Shown here: positions 1-12,268 of the stretch, piece after piece
How the letters are laid out: each line of letters begins with the position of its first letter
Position numbering within the stretch: position 1 is the stretch's first letter
Assembly: GCA_963930645.1 (NCBI GenBank)
Contig: OZ005656.1
Location: 189,693,079 to 189,757,078, forward strand
DNA: 64,000 nucleotides
DNA from: Salticus scenicus
Taxonomy: Eukaryota; Arthropoda; Arachnida; Araneae; Salticidae
Direction: 5' to 3'
Made by a program: the position numbers and the translations under genes
Notes under the pieces: generated by a model
What the model was told of the DNA's origin: nothing
Seen by the model: the letters and a program-made list of their open reading frames with translations, nothing else
Database searches by the model: none

Positions 1-1900
1 CGCTTCTTTATAAAAATAGAATCAAAAATACTTTCGATTTCAGCCCTTAGGCTTAACAGTAAGTCGCACTTTCGTTTTAGCGAATGTTAATTTAAATTTT
101 TAAAAAGTCCGCAGTAAGATGCGTGTCTCTGGGCCCATAACCATTGTTGGTATAAATGGGTCCACAGAGTGAAAAGCAGAGTCTTTTAAACAATCACAAC
201 ATTTAATAATATAGAAAAGTAGAATAACATAATGCGGGCATTTCTCGCCGCACGCTTAGCAAAGCTTTCTCGTACAGACTCTTATAAACATCTCTTTCTC
301 AGAGAAGCGAAGATGCGCTGTTGATTACGTAATACAGTTACGTCACATCTGACGTCATGACAGGTGTGAGCTGGTTAACAGATGATATGAGGAAACATGC
401 ATTGAAATCCTTCAATAACCAATATCACAGTCAGTGTTTTTTACTTCTGAATGGTTTATTCATTACTATGAATTTGCTAAATGAAAGACAATCAGTTTCT
501 TAGTCTAACTGATAATTTTTTAATATTGTTAGAGCTTACCACTTAAAAATATATGAAATTCATCCCAATCAAACAGGTTTGAATTGAAAAAAATGAAAAT
601 GGTGTGACCATGAATGGATTAAGTCCATATCTCAAAAATGGCTCTAATGATCTTGTTCAAAATTGGGATGTAAAAATCCTTTTAAGTGTCATTTCATAAA
701 TATATATTAATTTCTGCAGAAAAATTCATAGGCATCCTAATTTGGAGGACAATTTTAGGTCTCAGAGTGGTGTCTTAAAAAATGGCCCTACTTATTTTTT
801 TAAACTTGCTATATCAACTGTCCTTTATATGTCTTTTTATATGTATTAATTGGTTTCTGTTATGCAGATGACTTTGCTGAGGTTTGAGGAAAATTGGGAG
901 TGTGTCCAAAAGTTGGTATTTCAAAAACAGTTCTAATGTTTTTCTTTAAATTTATTACATTAACTTTCTTTTAGATGTCTTTTTCTCTGTATATTAGTTG
1001 GTTAGTACAGTAAAATTAATATAGGCCAGTCTTAGATTTCGGGAATGGATCTGTTAAAGTTTTTATATTTTATTTATTTTTTATTTTTTAAACATACTAT
1101 AAAGACTATTAATAAGAGACTTGGCATGGGATTATTAAAAATATGTAGGAACCAGAATTGTACCAGAAATGCACCAGAATTCGACTCATTTCCTATACAT
1201 AAGAGCACTTCTCTCTCATTTCATTCTTTATGCACTGAAGAACTGAAGACGGTATGCTAAATGCTACCGAAACAGCTGCTTGGTTATTATGGGAAATTTT
1301 TATGTGTCTGATTAGCTAGGTCAGTTTTATGTCTTCTGACCACACTATCACAAGTTTATAATGTATGTAGTAATGGTTAATGGAAGTCATATGATTGTTA
1401 TACATTTTTTTTTTTTTTAGTCTGTTTGCTTATCTATTTGCTTAAAATTTCTTTAGCTGATTTTAAACCACAGTTTTCTTGACAAGATCATAATTAAGTT
1501 TTCCGATATTTTATGTAACATATCTTCCCACTTAGAATTATTTCTTGTATTTTAACTCTTAATTTTAGATTGTTTATTTTAATTTGAAACTTTCAGTTCC
1601 TTGTGTTATTTTCTTTGTCTGCTTTAATTGTATGTATTTCATTCACTACATTCTTTGGCATCTGTGGCAGAGTACCTACTTATTTTTCTATTAACTTTTG
1701 TATTTTGCTCATTTTCCAAAATGACTAAATTTACATTCCAGTTGAAGTCTTTCTTTATGTTTCTATGCTCTTGTGATTTCAGCTAATTTCTTGCAAATTT
1801 GTTAATACTTCATTCTTTTTACTTTAATATCTGTATCTTACTATACTAGGATTATTTAGTCCATTGAAATTGATAAAAATATTACAGCTTTGAGTCAGAT
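1..1900. other. No gene recognised; AT-rich with a GC-richer patch
   Basis: No exon with usable splice sites was found. Positions 100-380 are GC-richer than their surroundings, with a GGTATAAATGG box near 150 and a TGACGTCATGACA stretch near 350; this could be the edge of a retroelement, but no partner end is visible. Between about 650 and 1020 two diverged copies of a roughly 180-bp unit follow each other (shared words TATGTCTTTTTATATG and TTAGTTGGTT-like). Positions 1310-1420 belong to a dispersed repeat also seen near 22440-22620 and, reversed, near 41860-41990 (shared word GTCTTCTGACCACACT). Confidence 0.4.
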
Positions 1901-1907
1901 ACTTTTT

Positions 1908-2037
1908 ATTTTCCGGACATACTATGTAAGGAAAGTCTTCTAATCATGACAAAAATTTGACTTTGAGATTTTGGTGTATCTATGAGTTTTGAGGTCCCCT
2001 AAATTCCTTTTTTGCTATTTTTACAGTGATGTGTGTT

Positions 2038-2072
<35 letters not shown>

Positions 2073-3561
2073 GTGTGTGAGTGAGTGACCATAATAGCAT
2101 CTAAACACTTTGTTCATATGAGCTGAAAATTGGTACATATGTTGTAGGTCACTGTAACATGAACTCTTTTGATTTTGGTGAATCTAGCCCTTAATTTTTT
2201 TTTTTTTTTTTTTTTTTACAGGGACACAAAAAAAAAAAAAAAATTCTTTATTATTATGACCTATGGGTTCAAATTATTTAAAGTGCGATAGTGTTTAAAT
2301 GCCTATTGAAATAAACCGAAAATTTCTGCACATGTTATAGGTCACCATCAAACGAACTGTAAGAATTTTAGAGAATCTAGCACTTATAGTTTTTTTTTTA
2401 AATAGGGACACAATGAAAAATTCTTTTTCATTATGGCTTATGGGCTCAATTTTGATCAAGTGTGATAGTGTCTAAATGCCTTGTCTGTTTGAGCTGAAAA
2501 TTTATATGCATGTTATAGGTCACTGTTACACGAACTGTTTGGACTTTGGTGAATCTACCACTTATAGCTTATCATTATGATCTATGGGCTCAAATTATTT
2601 GAAGTACAATAGTGTTAAATTAAACTTCATACTGTATGCATGGGCATCGGCACAATGGGGCAAGGGGGGCACTTGCCCCCCCCCCTGGAAAATTCTAGTA
2701 AGCGTTTTTTTCTTTAACTTTAAAACTATGCTATCAGAATTTTATTAAAAAACAATTTTTTTTCCGGTTGTGCCCCCCCCCCCCTTGAAATTTTTTCTGT
2801 TTCGCGCCACAGACTGTATGACGAAAACCTAAAAAACCCTGTGATAAGACCCATACTGAAACAGGGCTCATACTCATCAGGGAAAACCTGGAAATTCTGA
2901 AATACTCAGGGAATTTAGATTTTGTTAAAAAAAATCAGGGAAAATAAAATTTTTCATTAAAATTCATGGAAAATTGATTATAAAATCTAGAAAAATGAAT
3001 ATTTCTTTTCTCACATAATATATATTTCTTGTTTAGCTTCATATTGGGATTCAAATGATTAAATATTGTGAAAATACACATGTCAGCAATGATTTCTACT
3101 AGAATTTCTGTTATGATCGGCAGTAATATGACATCATATAATGGAAGTAGAAGTATTTTCACCTTTCTAGAGGAGTGTTTCTTGTAATATATCGGTAATA
3201 TTAAAAAAAAATTGTCTGAAAAACTCGAGGAATTTTTTTCCCATATTTGAGTATGAACCCTGTAATATACCCTATTATAATTTTTTTTGTTGTTGTTGTT
3301 TATTTAAAGACTTCTCTTTTTTTACCTTAATCTGTACAACCATTACAAAAAATTATTTATCATTATGATCTATGGGTTCAAATTTGAAGTACAATTGTTC
3401 TAAATTAAACATCAGACTATATGGAGAAAACCTGAAAAACTTTGATAAACTTAAGACACCATACTGAAATACCCTATTATAATTTTCTCTTTTGTTTGTT
3501 TAAAGACTTCTCTTACTTTACTTTATCTGTATAACTGTTAATTATTTAATGTTCGAAAAGT
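1908..3561 (+). mobile_element. Dispersed hairpin-ended repeat, copy 1
   Basis: This copy pairs with 15792-16615. Both start with an ACTTTCC-like end, then GGAAAGT and a GTAATCATG-like word, then a GT-rich microsatellite. They continue with repeated units of about 170-190 bp containing GGTGAATCTAGCACTTA and TCATTATGRYCTATGGG, and finish with a GTTCGGAAAGTCGAGTGG-like end. The left end (TTTTCCGGACAT) and right end (ATGTTCGAAAAGT) are an imperfect inverted pair. This copy is longer because a MITE (2862-3262) is nested in it and part of the body is duplicated around the MITE (compare 2820-3330 with 3414-3530). Two long C-runs near 2679 and 2776 are further local oddities. No coding capacity is seen. 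Confidence 0.6.
2862..3262 (+). mobile_element. MITE with CAGGG termini (copy 1)
   Basis: The ends are CAGGGCTCATACTCAT on the left and ATGAGTATGAACCCTG-like on the right, an inverted pair. The interior is non-coding and matches 5268-5673 along its whole length. The duplicated host repeat at about 3459-3480 reads CATACTGAAATACCC without the insert and so provides an empty-site comparison. The CAGGG-type ends suggest a hAT-like origin; no clean 8-bp target duplication remains. Confidence 0.7.
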
Positions 3562-4062
3562 CAAGTGGCGTCACTCCAGATTTTTTTTTTTTTTTTTTTC
3601 ATTATTGATAGTGCTTTAGTTGCAGTTCTTCGTGTCTATTTTCCTTGTGGTTTCTTTTCCAACTTTTATCAATCAGAAATTCTTTATGTAATGTGCTATA
3701 CAGGCAGAGAAGCTGGGGGCACTTGTCTGCTAACAAATTCATTGTTTTCTTCACTTTCCTTCTTACTTCATGTAATACTGTAATATCCTAGTCAAATCTT
3801 CAAATTTTTATAAATGTATTTTTAAAGGAAGGAAATTGTACATTATCAGTTGCCAAAGTCCTCCTTGTACAGCAGCCATGTTGTTGTGTCTTATTGCTGC
3901 CAGTGCAAAAGATTGGTGTAATGAGTAATTAAATAAATTCAAAAATTCGTTTTAAAACTTGGAAGAAGGGCCATAATGTTTTATTTAGCAAATATGTTGA
4001 AGGAAACAATCATGCACTTGGTATGGGTATTAATAAACTGCATCGCAGGAAAATGCAGATTA

Positions 4063-4093
<31 letters not shown>

Positions 4094-5267
4094 TCATCGT
4101 TTTAATTTTCAGTAAATGATTGATTTATGGCTTTGTATAAATTAAGTAAATTTGTTATAAATAAAATAGATTTTTTAAAATGCATGTGACTGCAGTTGCT
4201 GATGATAGAAAAAATTTGCTCTAAATAGTAATTGTTCATATTGCTATTAGTGATAGATTCTTTCCCTCACACACAAAGACTGAATTATTTTATGAATACT
4301 TTTTATTTCCTTTATTAACAATGTTATGTATTTGATTCAATGTGCTTTATAAAATTTGGTTTTTCATGTTGTTGTAAGCATTTAATATATGTGAGTCCTA
4401 TTGTTTGTTGTAGTGTGCATTCTTTTATTACTGTACATTCACTTTTATCCTTTAATTATGTGACTGGATATTAAAATTAATGAAGGTTTAATAAAATAAT
4501 ATTTAATTAAGTTTCAGTAAAAACAGAAGTAAACATTAATTGAAATTCATTAATCAAAAATTTATGCATTCAATCTAGAGCAGTTAGGATTTTAAATTGA
4601 TTGACATTCAAATTAATTTAGCCATGTTTGGTGTCAAGATGACTGAAGAAGCAATATCCAATTGAATGCAGCAAAGTAAATTTAAATCAACATTAAAAAC
4701 ACCAAAATAAAAAATAAAATTTGTATACTGCAGCTTTGGTAGCATTAAGTATGCTAACATCTGTTCTTCTGGCATTAAAATTCACTTCCCTATTATATTT
4801 AAGAGCAATAATCAGTCTTGATATTGTGTATTGTTACCAAAACCGCAATGTGCGAATTTTATTTTTTATTTTGGCGCTTTTAACATTCATTTAAATTTAT
4901 TGTGCTGTATTTATTTAAGAGTCAAGTCAGTTTTTATATCCAATTAAATGCTAAGTTTGTATTTTCTAGCTAATGGTAAATAATAGGTGGGGTTTGGCCC
5001 TCTAGCAGTTTTTTTTTTTTTTTTTTTTTTTGTAGAACAACTCTAATAAAACTGAGGAATGTGAACAAGTAAAGGCAAATTTTGGTATTTTTTCAAGGTT
5101 ATTAACATGTCTCAACTGCTTACAGAAATTATGATGTTCTTTAGATGCAGCTCAGAGTTGAGTGTTGTCGTGAAATCTGTTTATTGTCAAAACTTCATGA
5201 TATTTGTTTGAGTAAAAGTTGTTTCAATGTAGTCTATGCTTCCTAAAGTATGACTGCTTGACTGTAA
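3562..5267. other. No gene recognised
   Basis: This is AT-rich intergenic or intronic sequence with poly-T (3583-3600, 5009-5032), a (CA)n-(A)n tract (4063-4093) and no supportable exon. A segment near 5123-5215 is open in one frame after a CTTACAG acceptor, but it meets a stop before any good donor. Confidence 0.4.
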
Positions 5268-5673
5268 CAGGGTTCATACTCATCAGGGAAAATCTGGAAA
5301 ACAGGGAATACTCAGGGAATTTGGAATTTGTTAAAAGTCAGGGAAAATAAAAATTTTCATTAAAAGTCAAGGAAAATCGGTTATAAAACCTGGAAAAACA
5401 AATATTTTCTTTCTCTCAAGTTATATTTTTCTTGTTTAGCTTCATATCAAAATTCAGTTGATTAAGTATTGTGAAAATATGCATGTAAACAATGATTTCT
5501 ACCTGGATTTCTATCATGGTCGACAGTAATATGACACCATACAGTGGAAGTAGCTGTGTATTTTGTCCTGTCTAGAGGTGAGGAGCATTTCTTGTAATAT
5601 GTCGCTAATATTATCTTGAAAATTGTCTGGGAAATCAGGGAATTTTTTTTCCTACACATGAGTATGAACCCTG
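5268..5673 (+). mobile_element. MITE with CAGGG termini (copy 2)
   Basis: The terminal inverted repeats are CAGGGTTCATACTCATC and CATGAGTATGAACCCTG. The element is 406 bp, homologous to 2862-3262 (401 bp), and non-coding. The flanks share GTAA, too short to name a target duplication with confidence. It lies about 140 bp upstream of the first host exon. Confidence 0.75.
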
Positions 5674-5809
5674 TGTAATTACTATTATTCCTAACATATT
5701 ACTATTATTCCACACATATGTATTAAAAAAAAATTATTTGTATTTTAAATATTTTTATTAATTGAATAGTTTATTTTTCATTAACTTCTAATTGATGGTT
5801 TATTTCCAG

Positions 5810-5991
5810 CAACTGAAATCAACAAGTGTGTGTGGCATTTCATGGTATCACTTAGCCAAAGTTTTAGTTGTTATTTTTGAAGGAAATGAAGATAATCATT
5901 TGATTTACCAATTTGCTAAAAAATTAGTTAGAACAGGATTTTTAAAACATCTGTTTGATTTGAAAGCCAATAAAATATTAATTAGTGAATG
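5810..5991 (+). CDS. Host gene exon A (unidentified multi-exon gene)
   Basis: This is the first of eight phase-compatible plus-strand exons. The acceptor is TATTTCCAG and the donor is TG|GTAAGA. Its 60 codons read QLKSTSVCGISWYHLAKVL and onward, with the segments VVIFEGNEDNHLIYQFAKKL and FLKHLFDLKAN, alternating hydrophobic and charged as in helical-repeat proteins. It starts in phase 0 and ends in phase 2, so an upstream coding exon must exist outside or unrecognised in this window. Chaining A to H gives about 270 residues (codons split by introns included) without a stop. I do not recognise the protein. An ARM/HEAT-like helical protein is an impression only, and comparison with remembered rotatin sequence gave no convincing match. 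The introns are typical of a large, TE-rich arthropod genome. Confidence 0.75.
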
Positions 5992-6530
5992 GTAAGATAT
6001 AAAAGTAATTCCTTTTTTTCATATTTTATATTTCAGTTATTGTTATATCATTTGCATATGTTTCATGTTTGAAGTGATTGAAAGATTATATGTATATTGT
6101 CACCTCTCGTTGCTTAAAACTTGGATAATTCAAATTTCTCCTGGATTTGAACTTAAACTGAAGTCCTAAAAATTTCAATGGCAGAATAACATTACACATT
6201 ATTCTTAATTCAATCTCATTTTATCTTTATTTTGGTTTTTCTTATTTATTTATACTTTCTCACAAATTTCAGAACCCTTGAAATAATTCCTTTCTTTCCA
6301 TTAAAAAAGTTTTGAACTATATGTATTTAATCCCATAGGGTCTAAAATCTGCTTTCTTAGTAAATCTTTTATCTACCAATGACATCTAATCATCTTCCAT
6401 GGCATTTGCTTCTAATCTCATAAAATATTTATCAATTTAACTCTTTAATATTCATAGGTTTTGCACTAATACTAAATATTCATCTTTTTTATTTATTTAT
6501 TTATTCTTTTGCAACAGTTTTACAATATTA

Positions 6531-6583
6531 CTTACTTCTGTATTCAATAGAAGAAAGTATTGGTTTCATAAAAATTTTCGACC
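6531..6583 (+). mobile_element. Left-end fragment of the TTCTTC-hairpin repeat family
   Basis: It matches the left end at 38977 (word AGAAGAAAGTATTGG followed by ATAAAAATTTTCGA). Only the terminal hairpin and about 20 bp remain before unrelated sequence begins, so this is a truncated copy. Confidence 0.5.
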
Positions 6584-6591
6584 ATGTTACG

Positions 6592-8745
6592 AATACCAAA
6601 TATTCGGTTGAAATTTTAACCGAATATTTGGTATTTGGCCGAATACTTAAATTTCAATTTAAATATTTTTTAATACCAGGAATAGTTTAGTTATTTGTCT
6701 TTAAATAATAATTTATTTTTTTCTCTCAATATTAAAAAGCTATGATCTCATGATATGGTGGGAAAAAATCAGATTACTGAAAATCTGATTGAATAATCTA
6801 GGACTGAACCTAGAAACAAGAAAATATCTTTTTACACCATGTGAAATGTTTATGAATAAAAACGCAACAGGTTACAGCAAGAAAATGTCGAAAAAAACTT
6901 TTGTTCCTGCATCATAATTTGAAATTGCTGAAATTTAAATACAGAATAATATTTTTTGTAAATTTTCATTTACCCTTAATTAATTTTTTATTATTTGTAT
7001 TTTGTACTGACTTCTTGTAGGTTAAAAGTAGTTTTATATATTTTCACAGTTTCCCTTTCGTTAAACTACAATATTTTTTAAAGCAAATGTTTGTCATTGA
7101 TTTTATTTTTTATTAAAAAAAGTTAGAAAGTTAGTATTAGAAGGTCTTTAGTCAATAATAATAATAATCTATATAAATAATGCAAAGCGTTTGTCGGTGG
7201 ACTACATCCGGGTGGACCACTCCTATTTTTTATTGGTCGAGATTTAACTACTTTGGTGAGGAAAGTCAGCCATTTTTTTTTTAGTAAAAACTGATGAATT
7301 TTTTTAAAAGAATACTGCATAGATGTTATACTTTTTTAAAAGAGCTCTAAAAACTGTTCATTTTTTGTGGGGACACTATAATCATAAAGTTATTAGATTT
7401 AAAGATATTATATTGCAAAGTTTTCTTTTAATTAATTAAAATATGAAAATAAATATTAGCTATAATTTAATTGTTGCAAAAAAAAAAAAAATTACGAGTT
7501 CATTTGCTTTTGACATAAAAATAAATACATTTAATTAAACATGAACATTAAAAAATTGTAAAAATTAAATTATGCATCTCACAAAAATTGACGTCATTAT
7601 CACTTTAAAAATTTTCTACACATTGATAAATTGCTAATGTAGTTCTATAGCTATAAGATTCAACAGAAAATTTAAAAACATGGTATGTAAAAAGTTTTTT
7701 TATCTAATAAATATTTATAACTTTGTTGGCATTTCAGCGATGAGTTGATATAGGTATCACAAATGCGTAAGTAAACATTTTGGTGAGAAACACCCGAGCT
7801 ACTTCAGTGCCAAATTTCAAATTCCACCAAGAGGTCAAACCTGTCTCAATGTTTTTGTACAATTTTTCTCAATTTTATTTTAAATATTTTTGTTATGCAA
7901 GTGGGGGAAAAAAAGGGAAAGCATTTTTTTTTTATTTTTTAATTGGTCTAATTATACAAAATATCTCCATGTAAAATATTATGTGATTTCCATTCTATTA
8001 TTTATCAAAAAGAAAATGACTAATGCAGTTTTTCTTATATTATTAACATCTCTGTAAATTAAATTAAATTATCCAGTACCAAGGCGTTGTGGTGAAGAAG
8101 TCTCTGCCGAAGATAGTGAGGGCCCGAAGCAAAGTTTTTAAACAATTTCAACGCATTTTCTTCTTTGTTTTAATTTGTAGAACGGTGTAAAAATATTGAT
8201 TCTTTTTAAAATTTATTTAAATATAGTGACCAGTGAAGCAGGCAAATCTTGCTAGTAATATATATATATAGTAACAAAAATAAATAGAATACAAAAATAA
8301 ACAGATGATTAAATGTCCACGATAATCCACAAGAGCCTGAATAGAGCCTAAATATCTGTAATAAAAATATCTATTAATATTATTAAAAGAATATGATAAT
8401 ATATTTTAAATGATTATTTTGAAATAGATTATTTGAATATAGACTCTGTTTTAAATTAGATTAAAAATTAATACAATAAAAACATTATTTGCTTAATATT
8501 TTTTACTGATTTCTTATTCTTTAACATAATATTAGTGCAAAAAAAAAAAAAAAAAAAAATGCAAATCCACTTTAATTTTTGTATGATAAAAAATATTTTT
8601 ACCAGTTTCAATAGTTTAACTTAGCTTTAAATTTACCTCCATTATTCAGTTGCGAATATCAAGGTATTCGGCCGACCTGAATATTCGGTGTCATCTGCTG
8701 AATAGGCCGAATCCTGAATAGTAACTGAATATTCGGTGCAACTCT
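6592..8745. mobile_element. Decayed DNA element bounded by ATATTCGG motifs
   Basis: The left side is a perfect hairpin of 18-bp arms (6592-6609 and 6618-6635, core ACCAAATATTCGGTT). The right side (8648-8738) repeats GAATATTCGG and GGCCGAAT several times and ends GTGCAACTCTT. Repetitive CGAATATTCGG ends of this kind are known from hAT-like elements; here the terminal repeats are too diverged to fix exact boundaries. The 2-kb interior is AT-rich and lacks a recognisable transposase. Positions 7640-7720 resemble 41760-41820 (shared word ATTCAACAGAAAATTTAAA). Confidence 0.4.
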
Positions 8746-8749
8746 TAAT

Positions 8750-9340
8750 TCTGAGACAGGTGTTTACTGTCCCAAGAATGAAACTCAGCCTTCTTTACCT
8801 TTTGAAAAGTTTGCCACAGTTTTCCAAGCTGAAACTTATGCTATCATCTTGTGCTGCACTTAGACAAGGGTTTTCGCAATTTAACCATCTGTATCTGTTC
8901 AGATAGTCAGGGGGCTGTGTGCTTTCATTGATGAGGTGTAGATTCACCTCTCTTCTCATGTGGGTGTACTAAAAGGTATTTTGTGACCTTTGTTCCTGTA
9001 ATAAGTATAGTCTTCACTGAGTGCCTGCTCATCGGGGCATTTCTGGTAATGAATTGGCTAGGTGTGGCTGAGAGCTAAATTGTGACTATCCCAGTCTGCA
9101 TCTGACAAGGAGCTTTCAAAACTTAACAAAGTTGTTTGAGGAGCCATCTGAATCTTATTGGTATCAGTTCTAATCTTATTTGTTGTGGTTGTTGTCTGGA
9201 AGAGCAGAGTTTTTGGCAAATTTTATGTGATTGCGAGGCCTTGCTCATGAGTTTGAGCATCTTGGTTGGCATCATATTGAGCCTTGAAAACTGCAAAATA
9301 TTCCTGTCAGGTGTCTGTCGAACTTTGCTTCAGCTATAAT
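8750..9340 (+). pseudogene. Decayed RNase H / C-terminal tail of a retroelement
   Basis: Conceptual translation in shifting frames recovers pieces of the RNase H domain found at the end of many non-LTR retrotransposon polyproteins: FQAETYAIILC, a degraded strand like SVSVQIV near 8890, and GHFW-like sequence near 9035. It is followed by the usual Cys-rich tail CCLEEQSFWQILCDCEALL at about 9190-9245, a remnant of the CxxCxxxxE(T)xxHxLxxC pattern. Several frameshifts and stops break it, so it is non-functional. The reverse transcriptase part is absent. It lies in the intron between exons A and B. Confidence 0.6.
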
Positions 9341-9525
9341 ACTTTTCTTTTAAGAATGTTTCTGTATTTACAATAGATCTTTCAGTGTGCTACTTAAGAG
9401 CTTCTCTCCTCATAAGACATAACATTATTTTTAATACAAAATTTTTAGTTATTCTGTAAATTATTGACATATTACAAAGTTTTGTTCCCTGTATAACCAC
9501 AATTTAATTTTTCTCTTCATTGTAG

Positions 9526-9653
9526 TGATTTTGAGCAACTGAAAAGAATTTGCAATAAATGTGTTAAGGAAATATTGAAATGTGTTCTTAAATCTGAGAT
9601 TGACACTGATGCTTATTTGAATTTGGTAGAAAATGGACTTAATAATTTAAATG
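9526..9653 (+). CDS. Host gene exon B
   Basis: The acceptor is TTCATTGTAG and the donor is AATG|GTGAGG. It enters with 1 nt completing a TGT (Cys) codon with exon A and leaves in phase 1. Its 42 full codons read DFEQLKRICNKCVKEILKCV and onward, with DTDAYLNLVENGLNNLN near the end. The helix-like amphipathic pattern continues that of exon A. The phase match with both neighbours is the main evidence. Confidence 0.75.
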
Positions 9654-10018
9654 GTGAGGAATTATTTCAATTAAGGGTCAGTTTTAATTTTCAATGAAAA
9701 GAAATTTACAACTTGATGAACTTATTTTCATAATTTGGTGTTTAGTAATTGTAATCTTATTTATGTATATTTAGTTATTTACCATAGTGTTTTTATAAAT
9801 AACTGTTATTAATAATAATATTAGTGTACAATTATTACTATTGTTTTGAAATTTATGTCAGCTAAAAGCTTGTTTTGCCGAAGAGAAGTGACTACATATT
9901 TTACCACTAATTTAAAAGTGCTATTAAAGTGTTTTTATTTTATTTTTTATCTGATAAATTTAATTGTAAATTTACCATCAAATTTAACTAACTTGTATTG
10001 TGTTCTTTTTATTTGAAG

Positions 10019-10151
10019 ATTCCCTTGAGAATTCTGTTACTGTATTGTCTCAGAAGTGTGATGTTGGTGATAGATCAAATGAATATTGGGCTTTGCCATC
10101 TCAGATTGCAGTACTCTGCATTTGTTATTTTTCTTACCTAAATGAAGCTTT
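10019..10151 (+). CDS. Host gene exon C
   Basis: The acceptor is TTTATTTGAAG and the donor is GCTTT|GTAAGT, a strong match to consensus. It completes a GAT (Asp) codon with exon B and ends in phase 2. The peptide includes VTVLSQKCDVGDRSNEYWAL and PSQIAVLCICYFSYLNEA, the latter a hydrophobic helix typical of helical-repeat proteins. It is only 365 bp downstream of exon B, the shortest intron of the gene. Confidence 0.78.
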
Positions 10152-11387
10152 GTAAGTATTTCATGCTTTTTTTTTATTTACATAATATTCCATGTTGTGA
10201 AATAATATTCCATGTTTCGCTTATTAGAGAAATTGACATTTTGAATTATCAATAAAACTAGGAATTGTTAATAAGATTTAATTGTTATAAAAAATTTTAC
10301 TTACATATTTGGCAAAAGTTTTTATGCATTGATTTATTTATTACAGTGAAACTTATTATTTTTCTTATTAGATATTTGCATTTACCAATTTAAAGCTTTC
10401 TTCTTAAGTACAGCTTATATTAATGCTACACTAACGCTAAAGTGCATGTCAAAATATTAAGCACAACAAGAACTTTTAAAGAAATCTTTAAATGCTCACT
10501 TTATTCCTATATCCTACTTCTTTCTGTGTTAATATCTGCAGTTTTAGAACCATTGAACAAAATTCTGTATTAATGTTTTTAAATTATACAAATATAGCCG
10601 TGTTAACAGAATCCCCCCCTTTTTTTTTTAATCTTTTTCAAATTTTACAAAATAGTGTAAGCAGTTGCATGCATAATTTTTGGGTTTATAAAGAGTATAG
10701 CATTGTGTTTGTGCTAATACAAATGGCAATATTAAAAGAATTTTCACATGAGGAGATATTGAAAATCTTGGAAAATTAGAGCAAAATATAAGTCCTCTGA
10801 AATTATAGCTGCACCTACATAAAAAAAAAAAAAAGATGTAAGCATTTATCAAGTTTTGATTTGTGCTGCAGATTTCAAATGAAAATCACATTCAGTAAAA
10901 TCACAAGTGACTACCTGTTACAAAGATTGGTACATCAGAATTTGGCTTCAACTGTCAATTATTCTCATCTCAAATTAAAAATACAGATATAAAATAAAGA
11001 ATAGAGGCAAAAAATGCTACTTATAGCCTATTTAAAGTTCTGGCTGATTATATATGGATAGTAATGGTTTTTAATCCTGAAAAACCATAAGATGGCTCAT
11101 GCTATAAACCATGCCATAAATAGGCTTAATTACACTGATTCCAACCTCACGTAGGATAATAAATGTCTAAATGTTATGTTCAGAAATGGAAGAAAAAAAA
11201 CAAAAATAAGATCACTAATTTATTTGTTAATTATATTGAAAACTCTTTAAAAACACGTAAAATTAAATTTTATTTGAAAGATGTTAAAAATTTTATCCGA
11301 AGCTTTTCTCTTTTAAATAGTAAAGCATCCTTTAACAAATGACACACGTTCAATTTAACTCTTTTTTTTTTTTTTTTTTTTTTTTAG
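10152..11387. other. Intron, no other feature recognised
   Basis: AT-rich non-coding intron with homopolymer tracts. Short open stretches here (for example 10492-10779) lack splice sites and protein-like composition. A long polypyrimidine tract (11361-11385) precedes exon D. Confidence 0.5.
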
Positions 11388-11451
11388 AGATTATTTATTT
11401 GCATTGCATAATATTTGCATACCTTCTGAAAAAGATCAAGAAATATATTTT
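11388..11451 (+). CDS. Host gene exon D (tentative)
   Basis: The acceptor is a very long poly-T tract ending TTTAG. The one incoming base makes a Leu codon with exon C, then 21 codons read DYLFALHNICIPSEKDQEIY and F. The proposed donor is TTT|GTAGAC, which is weak, but it gives phase 0 and exon E starts in phase 0. Without this exon, C (phase 2) cannot join E in frame. If the donor were not used, the frame would stop about 15 nt later. Confidence 0.55.
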
Positions 11452-12268
11452 GTAGACAATATAATAAGATAATATTCCTGTAAGAGTGTTCAGAGGAGGG
11501 GGTGGTAATGGTTATAAAAATTCTGAACACTATTGCTGAATAATCACATACTTCCTGTTGAAATATTTTAGGTGAAAATCTGATTTTTCAACAGTCATTC
11601 TTCAATTGTTACAGTTGCTTAGGACAAAAATAGTATTGGTTGTAGATGATTCATTTGCATTATTGACTTACACAGCATGCTTTAAAATTTTTCGTTTAAA
11701 ATAAACTGATTTTAAAAAGAAAAGTTGGACCAATTTTAAATTTGACAAAATTTTGTGAAAGCATCTGCCTTCTGGTTTTAACTACTATTTCTTTATTATA
11801 TTTGGAATGGTTTATTATAATAATAATAATAATAATAAAATTAAAACTTTTATATATCTCTCCTAAAGTTTATATATATATATATATATGTATGTATGCT
11901 GCAAAATTATTTAAAATTCTATTTTAAAATTGCATTAGTGAAATGCTTGATATTTATATGTTCATTAATAAATAAAATAGTAAAAACAAGCAAAAAAATT
12001 TAAACTATAAGCATTAGACAGTACTTCAAGACAAAGATATTTAGGCCTTTGAAAATACTTTAATAAAACACATAACTATATCCATAATTACAAAATAAAC
12101 TATCTACAGTTTATACAATCCCTTTTTAGGGTTTTCACACACAATAAGAGAAATGATAAAATTCTTAGGCTATATATATATTATTTTTTTTCTTTTATTT
12201 TGTGATAAAAAATACTCTTTCAATAAATTGCTTTAAAGCAATGATACTTTATTAATACGTTAGTTTCG

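Noticed and set aside
5117..5215. Possible upstream host exon after CTTACAG
   Set aside because: Open for 27 codons but stops before a usable donor; phases do not fit exon A.
5257..5684. 8-bp target duplication for the CAGGG MITE
   Set aside because: Only GTAA is shared next to both ends; too short to claim.
10492..10779. 95-codon plus-strand frame in the C-D intron
   Set aside because: Phe/Leu-rich AT-driven composition, no splice support, no motif.
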